From Acetobacter nitrogenifigens DSM 23921 = NBRC 105050 (lineage in GTDB: Bacteria; Pseudomonadota; Alphaproteobacteria; Acetobacterales; Acetobacteraceae), in the NCBI RefSeq assembly GCF_000429165.1, contig NZ_AUBI01000001.1, forward strand, positions 124,001 through 188,000: a stretch of 64,000 nucleotides of DNA. The letters run 5' to 3'. Below, one piece after another: positions 55,196 through 64,000 of the stretch. The first letter of the stretch is position 1; every line of letters begins with the position of its first letter. Below the pieces are notes generated by a model. That model ran no database searches. It was given only the letters and a program-made list of their open reading frames with translations, and was not told the origin of the DNA. Position numbers and translations under genes: made by a program.

Positions 55196-56266
55196 TCAGT
55201 GCTCCCGCCCGCTGCTCCGACGCATCAGCGACGTCACGGCCTGATCGATGAGGTCGGCAATGATCTCCGCCACAGGCTGGACTGATCGCACCATGCCCAC
55301 CGATTGTCCCGCCATCACCGATCCGGTCTCGACGTCACCATCCACGACGGCGCGACGCAAGGCCCCGGCCCAGAAATGTTCGATTTCCAGCTGGGCCTCT
55401 TCCTTGTTGAACTCACCCGCCTGAAAACGGCGCAGCGTTTCCGCCTGATGATCGAGGAAGCGCTGCGTTCCCTCGTTCACCAGACCACGAACAGGAATAA
55501 CAGGAAAGCGCGGATCCAGTTGCACCGTCGTCATCGCGTCGCGCGCCGACGCGCGAATGAACGCCGCCTTGAAACGCTCGTGCGCAATGCTCTCGGAAGA
55601 GGCCGCAAATCGCGTCCCGAGCTGCGCGCCGGAGGCTCCCTGCTCAAGAAAACCGACAATGGCGTCGCCGCGCGCAATGCCGCCGGCGACAAAGACCGGC
55701 ACGTCCGAAATATGCGGGAGAATCTCCTGCGCCAGCACGGTCAGGGAGACCGGACCGACATGCCCGCCAGCTTCAGCGCCTTCGATCACAAGAGCGTCGA
55801 CTCCCATGCGAATCAAACGCTTCGCCAGCACCAGGGCAGGAGAGAACGCGATAACCTGCGCTCCTCCGTCTTTCGCCGCACGAATCGCAGCCCCGGGAGG
55901 AATGCCGCCAGCCAGAACGATATGCCCCACCTTGGCCCGCAGACACACCTGAACCAGCTCGTCGAGTTGCGGATGCATGGTGATCAGGTTCACGCCGAAC
56001 GGCTTCGTCGTCAGAGCCTGCGTTGCGGCGATCTCGGCCTCCAGCTGCGCCGGGTTCATCGCGCCACAGGCGATCACGCCGAAGCCGCCTGCGTTGGAAA
56101 TCGCAGAGACCAGATTGCGCTCGCTGACCCACGACATCGCGCCGCCAAGGATGGCGTAATCGACCCCGAGGAACCGCGCGCCGCGCGACCACAGCCGGTC
56201 GAGCTCCGCCCGCGCGACGGCGCGCCTTTGCGCGTCGTCCGCCGCCTCGACAGTATTCGCGCTCAT
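55196..56266 (-). CDS. Nitronate monooxygenase-like flavoprotein
   Basis: A 356-residue FMN-dependent TIM barrel of the 2-nitropropane dioxygenase family. The N-terminal part (LGVDYAILGGAMSWVSERNL) and the FMN site AGGIARGDAIVGFLEQGASG are family landmarks, and the probable catalytic His is in IEGAEAGGHVGPVS. It is the gene right after lysC (7 bases) and directly before rodZ, without obvious functional link. Such proteins oxidise nitronates or related toxic anions, but FabK-like enoyl reductases share the fold. The start was set at MSANTV; the frame is open further upstream into lysC. Confidence 0.87.
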   Translation of the reverse strand: MSANTVEAADDAQRRAVARAELDRLWSRGARFLGVDYAILGGAMSWVSERNLVSAISNAGGFGVIACGAMNPAQLEAEIAATQALTTKPFGVNLITMHPQLDELVQVCLRAKVGHIVLAGGIPPGAAIRAAKDGGAQVIAFSPALVLAKRLIRMGVDALVIEGAEAGGHVGPVSLTVLAQEILPHISDVPVFVAGGIARGDAIVGFLEQGASGAQLGTRFAASSESIAHERFKAAFIRASARDAMTTVQLDPRFPVIPVRGLVNEGTQRFLDHQAETLRRFQAGEFNKEEAQLEIEHFWAGALRRAVVDGDVETGSVMAGQSVGMVRSVQPVAEIIADLIDQAVTSLMRRSSGREH

Positions 56267-56273
56267 GGCGGGC

Positions 56274-57527
56274 TCAGGCTGCGTCAAGGCCGTACGCCGT
56301 ATGCAGTGCGCGGATGGCGAGTTCGGCGTATTCGGCTGCAATCAGCACGGACACCTTGATTTCGCTCGTCGAGATAACCTGAATATTGATCGCGCGATCC
56401 GATAGCGTGCGGAACATCGTGTTCGCGATGCCCGCATGCGAGCGCATGCCCACGCCGACCACGCTGACCTTGACCACAGCGTCGTCAGTCAGCAGTTCGC
56501 CATACTGGATTTCGTCATGGGCGGCCTCCATCAGCGCGATAGCGCGACCGAGATCCGATTTGCTGGTCGTGAACGTCATGTTGGTCATGCCGTCCTCGCC
56601 CGTGCTCTGGACGATCATATCGACGTTGATGTTGGCTTCAGACAACGGACCGAAAATCGCAGCGGCTATGCCCGGCCTGTCCGGAATGCGCCGCATCGAC
56701 ACCTTGGCCTCATCGCGTGAATACGCGATGCCCGTGACAAGTTCCTGTTCCACGATTTCGTCCTCATCCACCACCAGCGAGCCCGGCGTTTCGCCATCCG
56801 CAGTCGCCGCGCCGTCGGCGAAACTGGACAGCACCTGCACCCGAACCCGTTCTTTCATCGCCAGTTCGACGCTGCGGGTCTGAAGCACTTTGGCTCCGAC
56901 CGACGCCAGTTCCAGCATTTCTTCATACGTAATTTTATCGAGCTTGCGCGCCTTCGCAACGATCCGGGGATCGGTCGTGTAAATGCCGTCCACGTCCGTA
57001 TAGATATCGCAACGATCGGCGTTAACCGCGGCGGCGATCGCAACGGCGGACGTGTCAGACCCGCCACGCCCCAAGGTCGTGACGCGCCAGTCTGGACCGA
57101 TGCCCTGGAAGCCGGCGATCACAGGCACCTGACCGGCCCGCATGCCGGAAATCAGCGCGTCTCCGTCAATCGTCGCGATGCGCGCCCTGCCATGCGCATC
57201 GTCAGTGCGGAGCGGAATCTGCCAGCCATGCCATGACCGCGCATCGACGCCCAACGTCTGCAGGGCGATCGCCAGAAGGCCGCTCGTCACCTGCTCGCCT
57301 GTGGCGACGACGGCGTCGTATTCGCGGGCGTCGTGAAGCGGCGACAAAGCCTGACAGTAGCCGACCAGCTGGTTGGTGACGCCCGCCATCGCAGAGACGA
57401 CCACGGCGACCTCGCGCCCCGCCTCAACTTCCGCGCGAACACGCTCGGCGACGGCGCGTATCCGGTCGAGATCGGCCACGGACGTGCCGCCGAACTTCAT
57501 GACGATCCGGGGTGCTTTACGCTCCAT
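56274..57527 (-). CDS. lysC: Aspartate kinase
   Basis: First step of lysine, threonine and methionine synthesis. The 417-residue protein has the kinase signature KFGGTSVADLDRI near residue 11, GRGGSDTSAVAIAAA and two C-terminal ACT domains (VGMRSHAGIANTMFRTL), which usually carry feedback control by lysine and threonine. The length and layout agree with the LysC type of Alphaproteobacteria. It begins the long minus-strand run that continues through rodZ, ispG and hisS. Confidence 0.96.
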   Translation of the reverse strand: MERKAPRIVMKFGGTSVADLDRIRAVAERVRAEVEAGREVAVVVSAMAGVTNQLVGYCQALSPLHDAREYDAVVATGEQVTSGLLAIALQTLGVDARSWHGWQIPLRTDDAHGRARIATIDGDALISGMRAGQVPVIAGFQGIGPDWRVTTLGRGGSDTSAVAIAAAVNADRCDIYTDVDGIYTTDPRIVAKARKLDKITYEEMLELASVGAKVLQTRSVELAMKERVRVQVLSSFADGAATADGETPGSLVVDEDEIVEQELVTGIAYSRDEAKVSMRRIPDRPGIAAAIFGPLSEANINVDMIVQSTGEDGMTNMTFTTSKSDLGRAIALMEAAHDEIQYGELLTDDAVVKVSVVGVGMRSHAGIANTMFRTLSDRAINIQVISTSEIKVSVLIAAEYAELAIRALHTAYGLDAA

Positions 57528-57810
57528 AATAACGCCTGCTCCGTGCCCGCCGCTTGCGCGGCGATATCCGCCCGCGTCCCGGTCCGGGACTTCCGGCGCC
57601 GGAGCGAAGACGGCTGTCTGCTGTTGTCCGATACGACCGCCGTATCCCTGCCGCCGTCTTCACAACCGGTTGCGGCCGGAGGCTGAACGCACCTATGTGG
57701 GTGGATTCATTCCCGGCGCGGCGGCCATTGCGAAGGCGTGCAAGCGGCGTCACATAAACCCCGGCTGAACTTCCGTCCAGCCGCGACCGCAGAAGAAAAG
57801 GCGCTGTTCA

Positions 57811-58608
57811 ATGCATCCTGCCCAAGAAGCACTCGCGCCGGAGGCCGGTCGCCATGGAATGCACGACGACGATGCGCAGGTTACGGGCGCATCGGTCTCT
57901 CCAGAGGAAATCGCTCGCTTCGCCGCAATCGCGCGGGAGTGGTGGGACCCGCGCGGCCCAATGAGGCCGCTCCACGCCATGAACCCCCTGCGGATCGGCT
58001 GGATCGACAGACGACTGCCTCAACGCGCCCGGAAGCAGGGGCGTCTGCGCGTTCTCGACCTCGGCTGCGGCGCTGGGCTGGCGAGCGAGGCCCTGGCTCG
58101 CGCCGGGCATGACGTTCTGGGTCTCGACGCGGCGAGCGAAGGCGTAGCAGCCGCCCGGCGTCACCTCGAAGAAAATCCGTTGCCGCCCGGCTCAGGCTCC
58201 CTCGCCTACCGGGTCGGCAGCGCGGAGACGCTGGTTGAGGAAGGGGCTGCGTTCGACGCCGTCGTGGGGCTCGAGATCATTGAGCATGTGACCGACCCGG
58301 CCGCATTCGTGGCGATGCTCGCCCGCCTGACCGCGCCGCAGGGACGCGTGTTCGTCTCCACCATGAACCGGACGCCACGCTCCTTCGCGTTTGCAAAGAT
58401 CGGCGCGGAATACGTCATGCGGCTGTTGCCGATCGGCACCCATGACTGGAAGAAGTTCGTCACGCCGTCGGAACTGGGCGCTTATGGCAGACGCGCAGGG
58501 CTGCAACTGGAGGCGATGGCGGGAATGACGCCGGACCTTCTTGGAAACCACTGGCGCGAGAGCCGTGATCTTGGGGTCAACTACATCGCTTCGTTTCTGA
58601 AATCCTGA
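57811..58608 (+). CDS. ubiG: Ubiquinone biosynthesis O-methyltransferase
   Basis: Carries out both O-methylations of ubiquinone synthesis at the membrane surface. The 265-residue class I SAM methyltransferase has DDDAQVTGASVSPEEIARFA and REWWDPRGPMRPLHAMNPLR, the family N-terminus, and motif I VLDLGCGAGLASEALA; VGLEIIEHV and FVSTMNRTP are further landmarks. Its C-terminus DLGVNYIASF is also typical. AAAAGG precedes the ATG. It is divergent from lysC. Confidence 0.95.
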   Translation: MHPAQEALAPEAGRHGMHDDDAQVTGASVSPEEIARFAAIAREWWDPRGPMRPLHAMNPLRIGWIDRRLPQRARKQGRLRVLDLGCGAGLASEALARAGHDVLGLDAASEGVAAARRHLEENPLPPGSGSLAYRVGSAETLVEEGAAFDAVVGLEIIEHVTDPAAFVAMLARLTAPQGRVFVSTMNRTPRSFAFAKIGAEYVMRLLPIGTHDWKKFVTPSELGAYGRRAGLQLEAMAGMTPDLLGNHWRESRDLGVNYIASFLKS

Positions 58609-58675
58609 CTGGAATACCGTTTTATTCCCGCCCGCCACGCTGTGCGGACGGGCGGCGCCTCGTTACAGTGGTGGT

Positions 58676-59101
58676 ATGCGATACGTGTTTCAGGAAGCGG
58701 AGATCGATATTCCCGGCGAGTTCCGGGATAACAGCGTCAATGTAATTGTCGTAACGCTGGAGGACGGCTCATCGCTTTCGATCACCATCAACCGTCGCCC
58801 CTCCGGGCCGGACGACACGATCGAGCGGTTGATGGAGGCGGACCTCGAGTTCGCCCATGGCGAAGACGACGGGTTTGAGCGTCTGTGGACGCGCCCGCAC
58901 ACAGTCGATGGCCGAACGGCGGCGATTGCCGCGCTTCGCCTCCATAGCGGAGACGGAGCGGCCGAGCAGAGAGTCGTTTACATCAAGGCGGAAGCAACCC
59001 TGCTCAAACTCACGGCTACAGTCTCGAACGCCTTTACACAGCAACAACTTGCTGCATTGAACACAATCGCATCCAGTTTTCGCTTTACCGCCGCAAGTTA
59101 A
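58676..59101 (+). CDS. DUF1795/DcrB-type protein, possible type VI secretion chaperone
   Basis: A 141-residue soluble protein. The pattern DIPGEFRDNSVNVIVV, SITINRRPSG and the C-terminal LLKLTATVSN with FRFTAAS matches the DcrB/DUF1795 family, the family of Eag chaperones that load transmembrane-containing PAAR effectors onto the type VI secretion spike. It lies 69 bases upstream of a PAAR gene on the same strand, which strongly supports that role. No signal peptide is seen. Unlike typical loci, the adjacent PAAR protein has no transmembrane or toxin region, so the chaperone's client may be elsewhere. Confidence 0.8.
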   Translation: MRYVFQEAEIDIPGEFRDNSVNVIVVTLEDGSSLSITINRRPSGPDDTIERLMEADLEFAHGEDDGFERLWTRPHTVDGRTAAIAALRLHSGDGAAEQRVVYIKAEATLLKLTATVSNAFTQQQLAALNTIASSFRFTAAS

Positions 59102-59170
59102 GACTTCACTGTGGGGCCTGCGTCTCATAAACTATACAAACCCCGCACTCCTCGCCCTCAGGAGCACGCG

Positions 59171-59584
59171 ATGCCCGCGCCACGTCCCGCCGCCCGCATA
59201 CTCGACGAACATGTCTGCCCAATGTGCGACGGTCCCGTCCCTCATGTCGGAGGGCCGATTCTGCCGACCGGTTCGCCCAACGTTCTGATCGGAGGGATGC
59301 CTGCCGCACGCGTTAGTGACCGATGCTTCTGCGTCGGCGCGCCTGATGTGATCATCGAAGGCGCTCCAACGGTGCTCATCAACGGCCTGCCCGCCGCTCG
59401 CATGCTGGATATGACGGCGCATGGCGGCCGTATTGTGACCGGATGCCCGACCGTCCTGATCGGCGACAGCGCCAGTTTTGGCGCAAGTGGCCCGCCGTCC
59501 TTCTGCGTCCCCTGCGCGATCGCAGCGGCAAAGGCTGGAACGCCGTTCTATAAACCGAGCAACACAGCCAAAAGTGGAGGCTGA
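59171..59584 (+). CDS. PAAR domain spike-tip protein (type VI secretion)
   Basis: A 137-residue protein almost wholly made of PAAR-type repeats: HVGGPILPTGSPNVLIGGMP, GAPDVIIEGAPTVLINGLPA and GGRIVTGCPTVLIGDSA. PAAR proteins cap the VgrG spike of the type VI secretion system and sharpen it. Conserved Cys/His (CPMCDGPVPHVGG) probably bind the metal. AGGAG lies six bases before the ATG and decides the start. The protein stops shortly after the PAAR part, with no effector domain. No VgrG, Hcp or sheath genes lie in the window, so it is an orphan. Confidence 0.9.
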   Translation: MPAPRPAARILDEHVCPMCDGPVPHVGGPILPTGSPNVLIGGMPAARVSDRCFCVGAPDVIIEGAPTVLINGLPAARMLDMTAHGGRIVTGCPTVLIGDSASFGASGPPSFCVPCAIAAAKAGTPFYKPSNTAKSGG

Positions 59585-60190
59585 ACTCTTTTCGAAAACA
59601 CATGCAGGTCGATCAACGACAAGGTTTGGCTTACCAATACCCGTCCATCAGCAGAGGGAAGTTGTTTAGTGCATGCGCATTTGCGAGAATACGCCCGGCT
59701 AACGGACAAAATTCGATAAACGAAGATGCCCATTCATGTGCTGCTTTACTAACTGATTGAAGGCTACGCATTGCGCGGGCCACGCACTCCATGACCAAGA
59801 ATCATTACAGAAAAGCCCAGAGCTGTATTTTTGAAATTCCAAATATACTTAGCGTATAACGACAATTTTTTGATCATTCCCAGAAATATCTTACAGTGAG
59901 CCGCCAAGCAACAAGTTATAGCCTTGTGCGCAACCAGCAACCCCAAACGGCAATGCAGTTTAGCGCGCCATCTGTTTTTCTCCGACGGCGTCAAGGACGC
60001 CTCGCGATTGATTACATCCGCGGGAAAATAAAAACGATCTTGAAACATAACAAATAACAAGGCAATATTGTTACCCTAGGATGTCTGCATTAACCATAAG
60101 GCCTGACTACGGTCAATTATGAAAGGCGCTCAATTTCCCTTCGAGCCCTCCATTAAAATCACTCAAAGAAAGCGAACTGAGTAAATATTC
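59585..60190. other. AT-rich intergenic region
   Basis: About 600 bases, lower in GC than the surroundings, with long runs of A and T (for example around 59820-59870 and 60200). A minus-strand open frame (59764-60060, 98 codons) has no family likeness. This may be transferred or decayed DNA next to the PAAR gene. It must hold the promoter of the secreted protein gene at 60191. Confidence 0.4.
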
Positions 60191-61066
60191 ATGAAATTTA
60201 AAAAAATTAAATGGATATATTTCTCTTTTTCAATATTCAGCATTGCGCCTGCCGCCGCTGCGCCAGACACAACCGTCACTGTGTACGGTCTGTCTCCGAA
60301 AATCGTGCTTCATGAAATCCGGAAAATGGCGTCGGGCCAATGGGACGCCCAACTGCCCCGATGGGATTCGGCGTTCTGTCCAGGGGTTCTGGGGCTGGAA
60401 GAGCCCTTTCAGGGAATAGTTCTCAAGCATCTGGACAGGGCCGCCCGCGCAGTCATCCCCGAATTGCCAGCTACCTGCAAGACGAAAAACGCGTTCATCA
60501 TCTTCAGTGAAAATGGTAGCGCCATGTTTGACGCGATCGACAAGGGCGTGCCCACGCTAGGCGATGGTTACGATTCAAGCCATGTCAGCAAGCAGGATTT
60601 CGAGCCGCCGGATCGTCGTATAGTCGCGCAACTGCGGCAGGATCGCCCCGTGCGCTGGTATCGCAGCACCAGCCTGCAGTATTCCAATGGCGCCTGGGGA
60701 GACGCCTCGGCCCAGTCGGCGAAGTTTGACAACAAGGGGACTCTGCTCCGCACGACGTTTTCGATCGTGATCGTCGATCAGAATCTGGCGGCCGGCGCAT
60801 CCTGGGGGCAACTCGCCGATTATGTGGCGTTCGTCGTGCTCGCCACGCCGGCGCTTGGCGAAAATTTCAACCAGAACTCGATCATGAGCCTGTACGACGA
60901 AGGACGTTTCCAATCGAAAGCCCCTTCGCTTATGACACCGCTCGACGACGCCGTACTCCGCGCCCTGTATGCCGCCGATCCGGCGCAGGATGCACATGCC
61001 GAACAGACTCAGATCGCTGCGTCGGTCAGCAATGACGTCATGCACAAGGCCCGTGCAACACATTAG
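60191..61066 (+). CDS. Secreted protein of unknown function
   Basis: A 291-residue exported protein. The signal peptide MKFKKIKWIYFSFSIFSIAP is unusually rich in Lys and aromatic residues, encoded by AT-rich codons, and is cleaved near AAAA-PD. The mature part is GC-rich and has alpha/beta character, with TVTVYGLSPKIVLHEIRKMA, CPGVLGLEE and FIIFSENGSAMFDAIDKG. Two cysteines (AFCPG, ATCKT) may pair. I do not recognise the family. It stands alone between the PAAR gene and hemB. The contrast in composition between signal and body suggests a joined or recently acquired gene (inference). Confidence 0.72.
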   Translation: MKFKKIKWIYFSFSIFSIAPAAAAPDTTVTVYGLSPKIVLHEIRKMASGQWDAQLPRWDSAFCPGVLGLEEPFQGIVLKHLDRAARAVIPELPATCKTKNAFIIFSENGSAMFDAIDKGVPTLGDGYDSSHVSKQDFEPPDRRIVAQLRQDRPVRWYRSTSLQYSNGAWGDASAQSAKFDNKGTLLRTTFSIVIVDQNLAAGASWGQLADYVAFVVLATPALGENFNQNSIMSLYDEGRFQSKAPSLMTPLDDAVLRALYAADPAQDAHAEQTQIAASVSNDVMHKARATH

Positions 61067-62434
<1,368 letters not shown>

Positions 62435-62556
62435 TGCGCCCCCAACCGGGAGTCGTATCATTGGCATTGAAACCCGAGGCCCGTTATCCCACTATTGTAC
62501 AGCAGAAGGCCCTCGCAGGTCGCCAGCGTTCATAAAATCCGGGGGAAGCGTCGATC

Positions 62557-63291
62557 ATGACCTATTCATCGCGCCATCCCCAATTTTTCTACACGACCGC
62601 GCCCCTGCCCTGCCCCTATCTCCCCAACAGGATGGAGCGTAAGGTCGTTACGGATCTTTCCGGACCCGACGCCGAAGCTTTACACGACAGGCTTTCCCGC
62701 GCGGGTTTCCGCCGAAGCCACACTATCGCCTATGCGCCGGTCTGCCACGGTTGCAACGCCTGCGTGCCGATCCGCATCGTCGTTCCTCAATTTCAGCCGG
62801 ACCGGACGCAGCGCCGCATCATGCGGGCGAACGCCGCCATCGACGGCTTCGATGTGCCGCCGCATGGAACGCCGGAGCAGTTCACACTTTTTCGTCGATA
62901 TCAGATGGCGCGCCACGCCGATGGCGACATGGCCTCCATGAGCTTTAACGACTACCGCGCCATGATCGAAGACACACCCATCAACAGTTTTCTTATCGAA
63001 TTCCGGTCCGAAGAGGATCAACTGATCGCCGTCAGCCTCGTGGACGCGCTTATCGACGGATTTTCAGCGGTCTACAGTTTCTTCGACCCGGATCTCGCCA
63101 ACCGTTCCCTGGGCGGCTTCGCCATCATGTGGCTGATAGAGAAAGCCCGCGCGCGCGGGTTGCCGTATGTCTATCTTGGCTACTGGATCGCGGAGAGCCG
63201 CAAGATGTCCTACAAGTCGCGTTTCCATCCTGCGGAGATTCTAACGCGCGGATTGTGGCGCGAACTCCCTCCGACATCCGCGACTCCCTGA
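62557..63291 (+). CDS. bpt: Aspartate/glutamate leucyltransferase (Bpt, Ate1-type)
   Basis: A 244-residue tRNA-dependent protein transferase that adds leucine to acidic N-termini and so marks proteins for degradation by ClpAP (N-end rule). Landmarks are CPYLPNRMERK, FRRSHTIAYAPVCHGCNACV (cysteine-rich N-terminal site), DALIDGFSAVYSFFDPD and YVYLGYWIAESRKMSYKSRF. GGGGGA lies about ten bases before the ATG. The gene lies 122 bases after hemB on the same strand and may share its transcript. The protein length fits the bacterial Bpt family. Confidence 0.93.
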   Translation: MTYSSRHPQFFYTTAPLPCPYLPNRMERKVVTDLSGPDAEALHDRLSRAGFRRSHTIAYAPVCHGCNACVPIRIVVPQFQPDRTQRRIMRANAAIDGFDVPPHGTPEQFTLFRRYQMARHADGDMASMSFNDYRAMIEDTPINSFLIEFRSEEDQLIAVSLVDALIDGFSAVYSFFDPDLANRSLGGFAIMWLIEKARARGLPYVYLGYWIAESRKMSYKSRFHPAEILTRGLWRELPPTSATP

Positions 63292-63339
63292 AATTTATCT
63301 CGAATTTATGCGCTTTCCACCGGCAACCACGCCACGGCC

Positions 63340-63379
63340 GTATGGCGTATGGCGTATGGCGTATGGCGTATGGCGTATG
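63340..63379. repeat. Heptanucleotide tandem repeat (GTATGGC)
   Basis: Five perfect copies of GTATGGC plus the first five bases of a sixth run from 63340 to 63379. Between bpt and the HutD/Ves gene, outside any recognised coding sequence. A 7-base unit is prone to slippage, so copy number could vary among strains. Confidence 0.9.
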
Positions 63380-63511
63380 TTCCAGTGCCGCGCGACGCTG
63401 CCTCTCCCCATCCAAAAAGATACGAAAGCCGTAACTCCCCGTAAAAAGGCGGCCGGAGCGCAATGCCAGTAGAATTTGGACTTTACGCAGCCACATGACA
63501 AACCCGTTCCA

Positions 63512-64000
63512 ATGACCATTTTGCGCATAGACGAGATCAAAGCCTCGCCTTGGAAAAACGGAGGCGGCGTCACCCGCGAGATCGCCGTTGCCCGCGACGA
63601 CGACGAACGCGTCCTGTGGCGTCTCAGCGTCGCAGACATTGCGCGAGACGGCCCTTTCTCGTCATTCGAGCGAACGGACAGAAGCATGGCGCTTCTGAAC
63701 GGATCAGGTTTGGATCTCGCATTTTCCGATTCTGGAAACACTCTATCCCTGGATCGCTGCGGGGCCATACTGCGCTACCCCGGCGCGCCGGGACCATTGG
63801 CGCGGCTTCGCGCCGGCCCATGCCGCGCAGTCAATTTCATGAACTCGGCGGGTGCAGCGCCGATGGCGTTGACGGCGTTTCGCGAGCCGGAATTGCGTCA
63901 CACCAGCCCGTTTATATTGATCCCCGTCGAGGGAGTGTGGCTCATCAACAACGGACAAGCGCTCCTCCCGGGAAGCGTATTCATAAGCCGAGGCGGCGGC
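63512..64000 (+). CDS. HutD/Ves-family protein (partial, C-terminal part missing)
   Basis: The first 163 residues of a cupin-type protein of the HutD/Ves family. The N-terminus RIDEIKASPWKNGGGVTREI is the family signature, and WRLSVADIARDGPFSSFE follows. The frame is open to the window edge. HutD accompanies histidine utilisation genes in some bacteria, and Ves is a cold-induced E. coli protein; the reaction is not known. No hut genes are visible here. The chosen ATG has only a weak ribosome binding site. Confidence 0.88.
   Translation, partial: MTILRIDEIKASPWKNGGGVTREIAVARDDDERVLWRLSVADIARDGPFSSFERTDRSMALLNGSGLDLAFSDSGNTLSLDRCGAILRYPGAPGPLARLRAGPCRAVNFMNSAGAAPMALTAFREPELRHTSPFILIPVEGVWLINNGQALLPGSVFISRGGG

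Noticed and set aside
59171-59584. PAAR protein as a fused toxin
   Set aside because: It ends shortly after the PAAR repeats; no C-terminal effector domain or transmembrane region.
63340-63379. CRISPR-like repeat
   Set aside because: The units are only 7 bases and contiguous, without spacers.

Overview
The window looks like chromosomal DNA of an acetic acid bacterium or close relative (Alphaproteobacteria, Acetobacteraceae). The base composition is GC-rich with short AT-rich pockets. The supporting gene content is a gluconate 5-dehydrogenase of the Gluconobacter type, a GntP gluconate permease, the block rodZ-ispG-hisS-prfA-prmC-DUF4167, and the Mg-type HemB. The genus cannot be fixed from the sequence alone. 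No rRNA, convincing tRNA, CRISPR array, insertion sequence or phage gene was seen.

Layout. 1-6068: peptidoglycan amino-sugar recycling (anmK, a GntR/UTRA regulator, murQ) faces a TonB-dependent receptor coupled to a secreted beta-lactamase/PBP4B-like hydrolase. 6163-12654: envelope assembly genes (der, bamB, a YfgM-like protein), a small lipoprotein, an SPFH protein and an isolated AT-rich glycosyltransferase with a hairpin in its leader. 12918-18498: a small secreted protein, then the run GT9, GT4, asnB, pyrC. 18665-23657: argG, an FKBP lipoprotein, a cytochrome c lipoprotein, trpS and a lipoprotein with two retropepsin-like folds. 23877-32079: gluconate genes gno and gntP bracket a tight four-gene glycan operon (two paralogous glycosyltransferases, an acyltransferase, a methyltransferase) whose genes overlap by 4 bases at each junction. 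32184-42565: glmU-glmS, gph, a DUF3108-type protein, an IclR regulator, prfC, rpsD, and a divergent ArsR-type regulator/Old Yellow Enzyme pair. 42573-57527 (minus strand): lysC, a nitronate monooxygenase-like gene, rodZ, ispG, hisS, prfA, then about 5 kb of accessory DNA (a large propeller-sensor diguanylate cyclase and two unknown genes), then prmC and the DUF4167 gene. 57811-64000: ubiG, an orphan DUF1795/DcrB plus PAAR pair linked to type VI secretion, an unknown secreted protein, hemB, bpt, a heptanucleotide tandem repeat and the start of a HutD/Ves gene.

How the genes fit together. Several loci concern the envelope: AnmK and MurQ return cell-wall amino sugars to metabolism, GlmS and GlmU make UDP-GlcNAc, RodZ, BamB and the YfgM-like protein serve shape and outer-membrane assembly, and the glycosyltransferase runs decorate the surface. 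The parts most likely to repay attention are the muropeptide locus, the glycan operon with its lengthened glycosyltransferase, the insertion between prfA and prmC, and the DUF1795-PAAR pair. All functions are inferred from protein sequence features read by eye.
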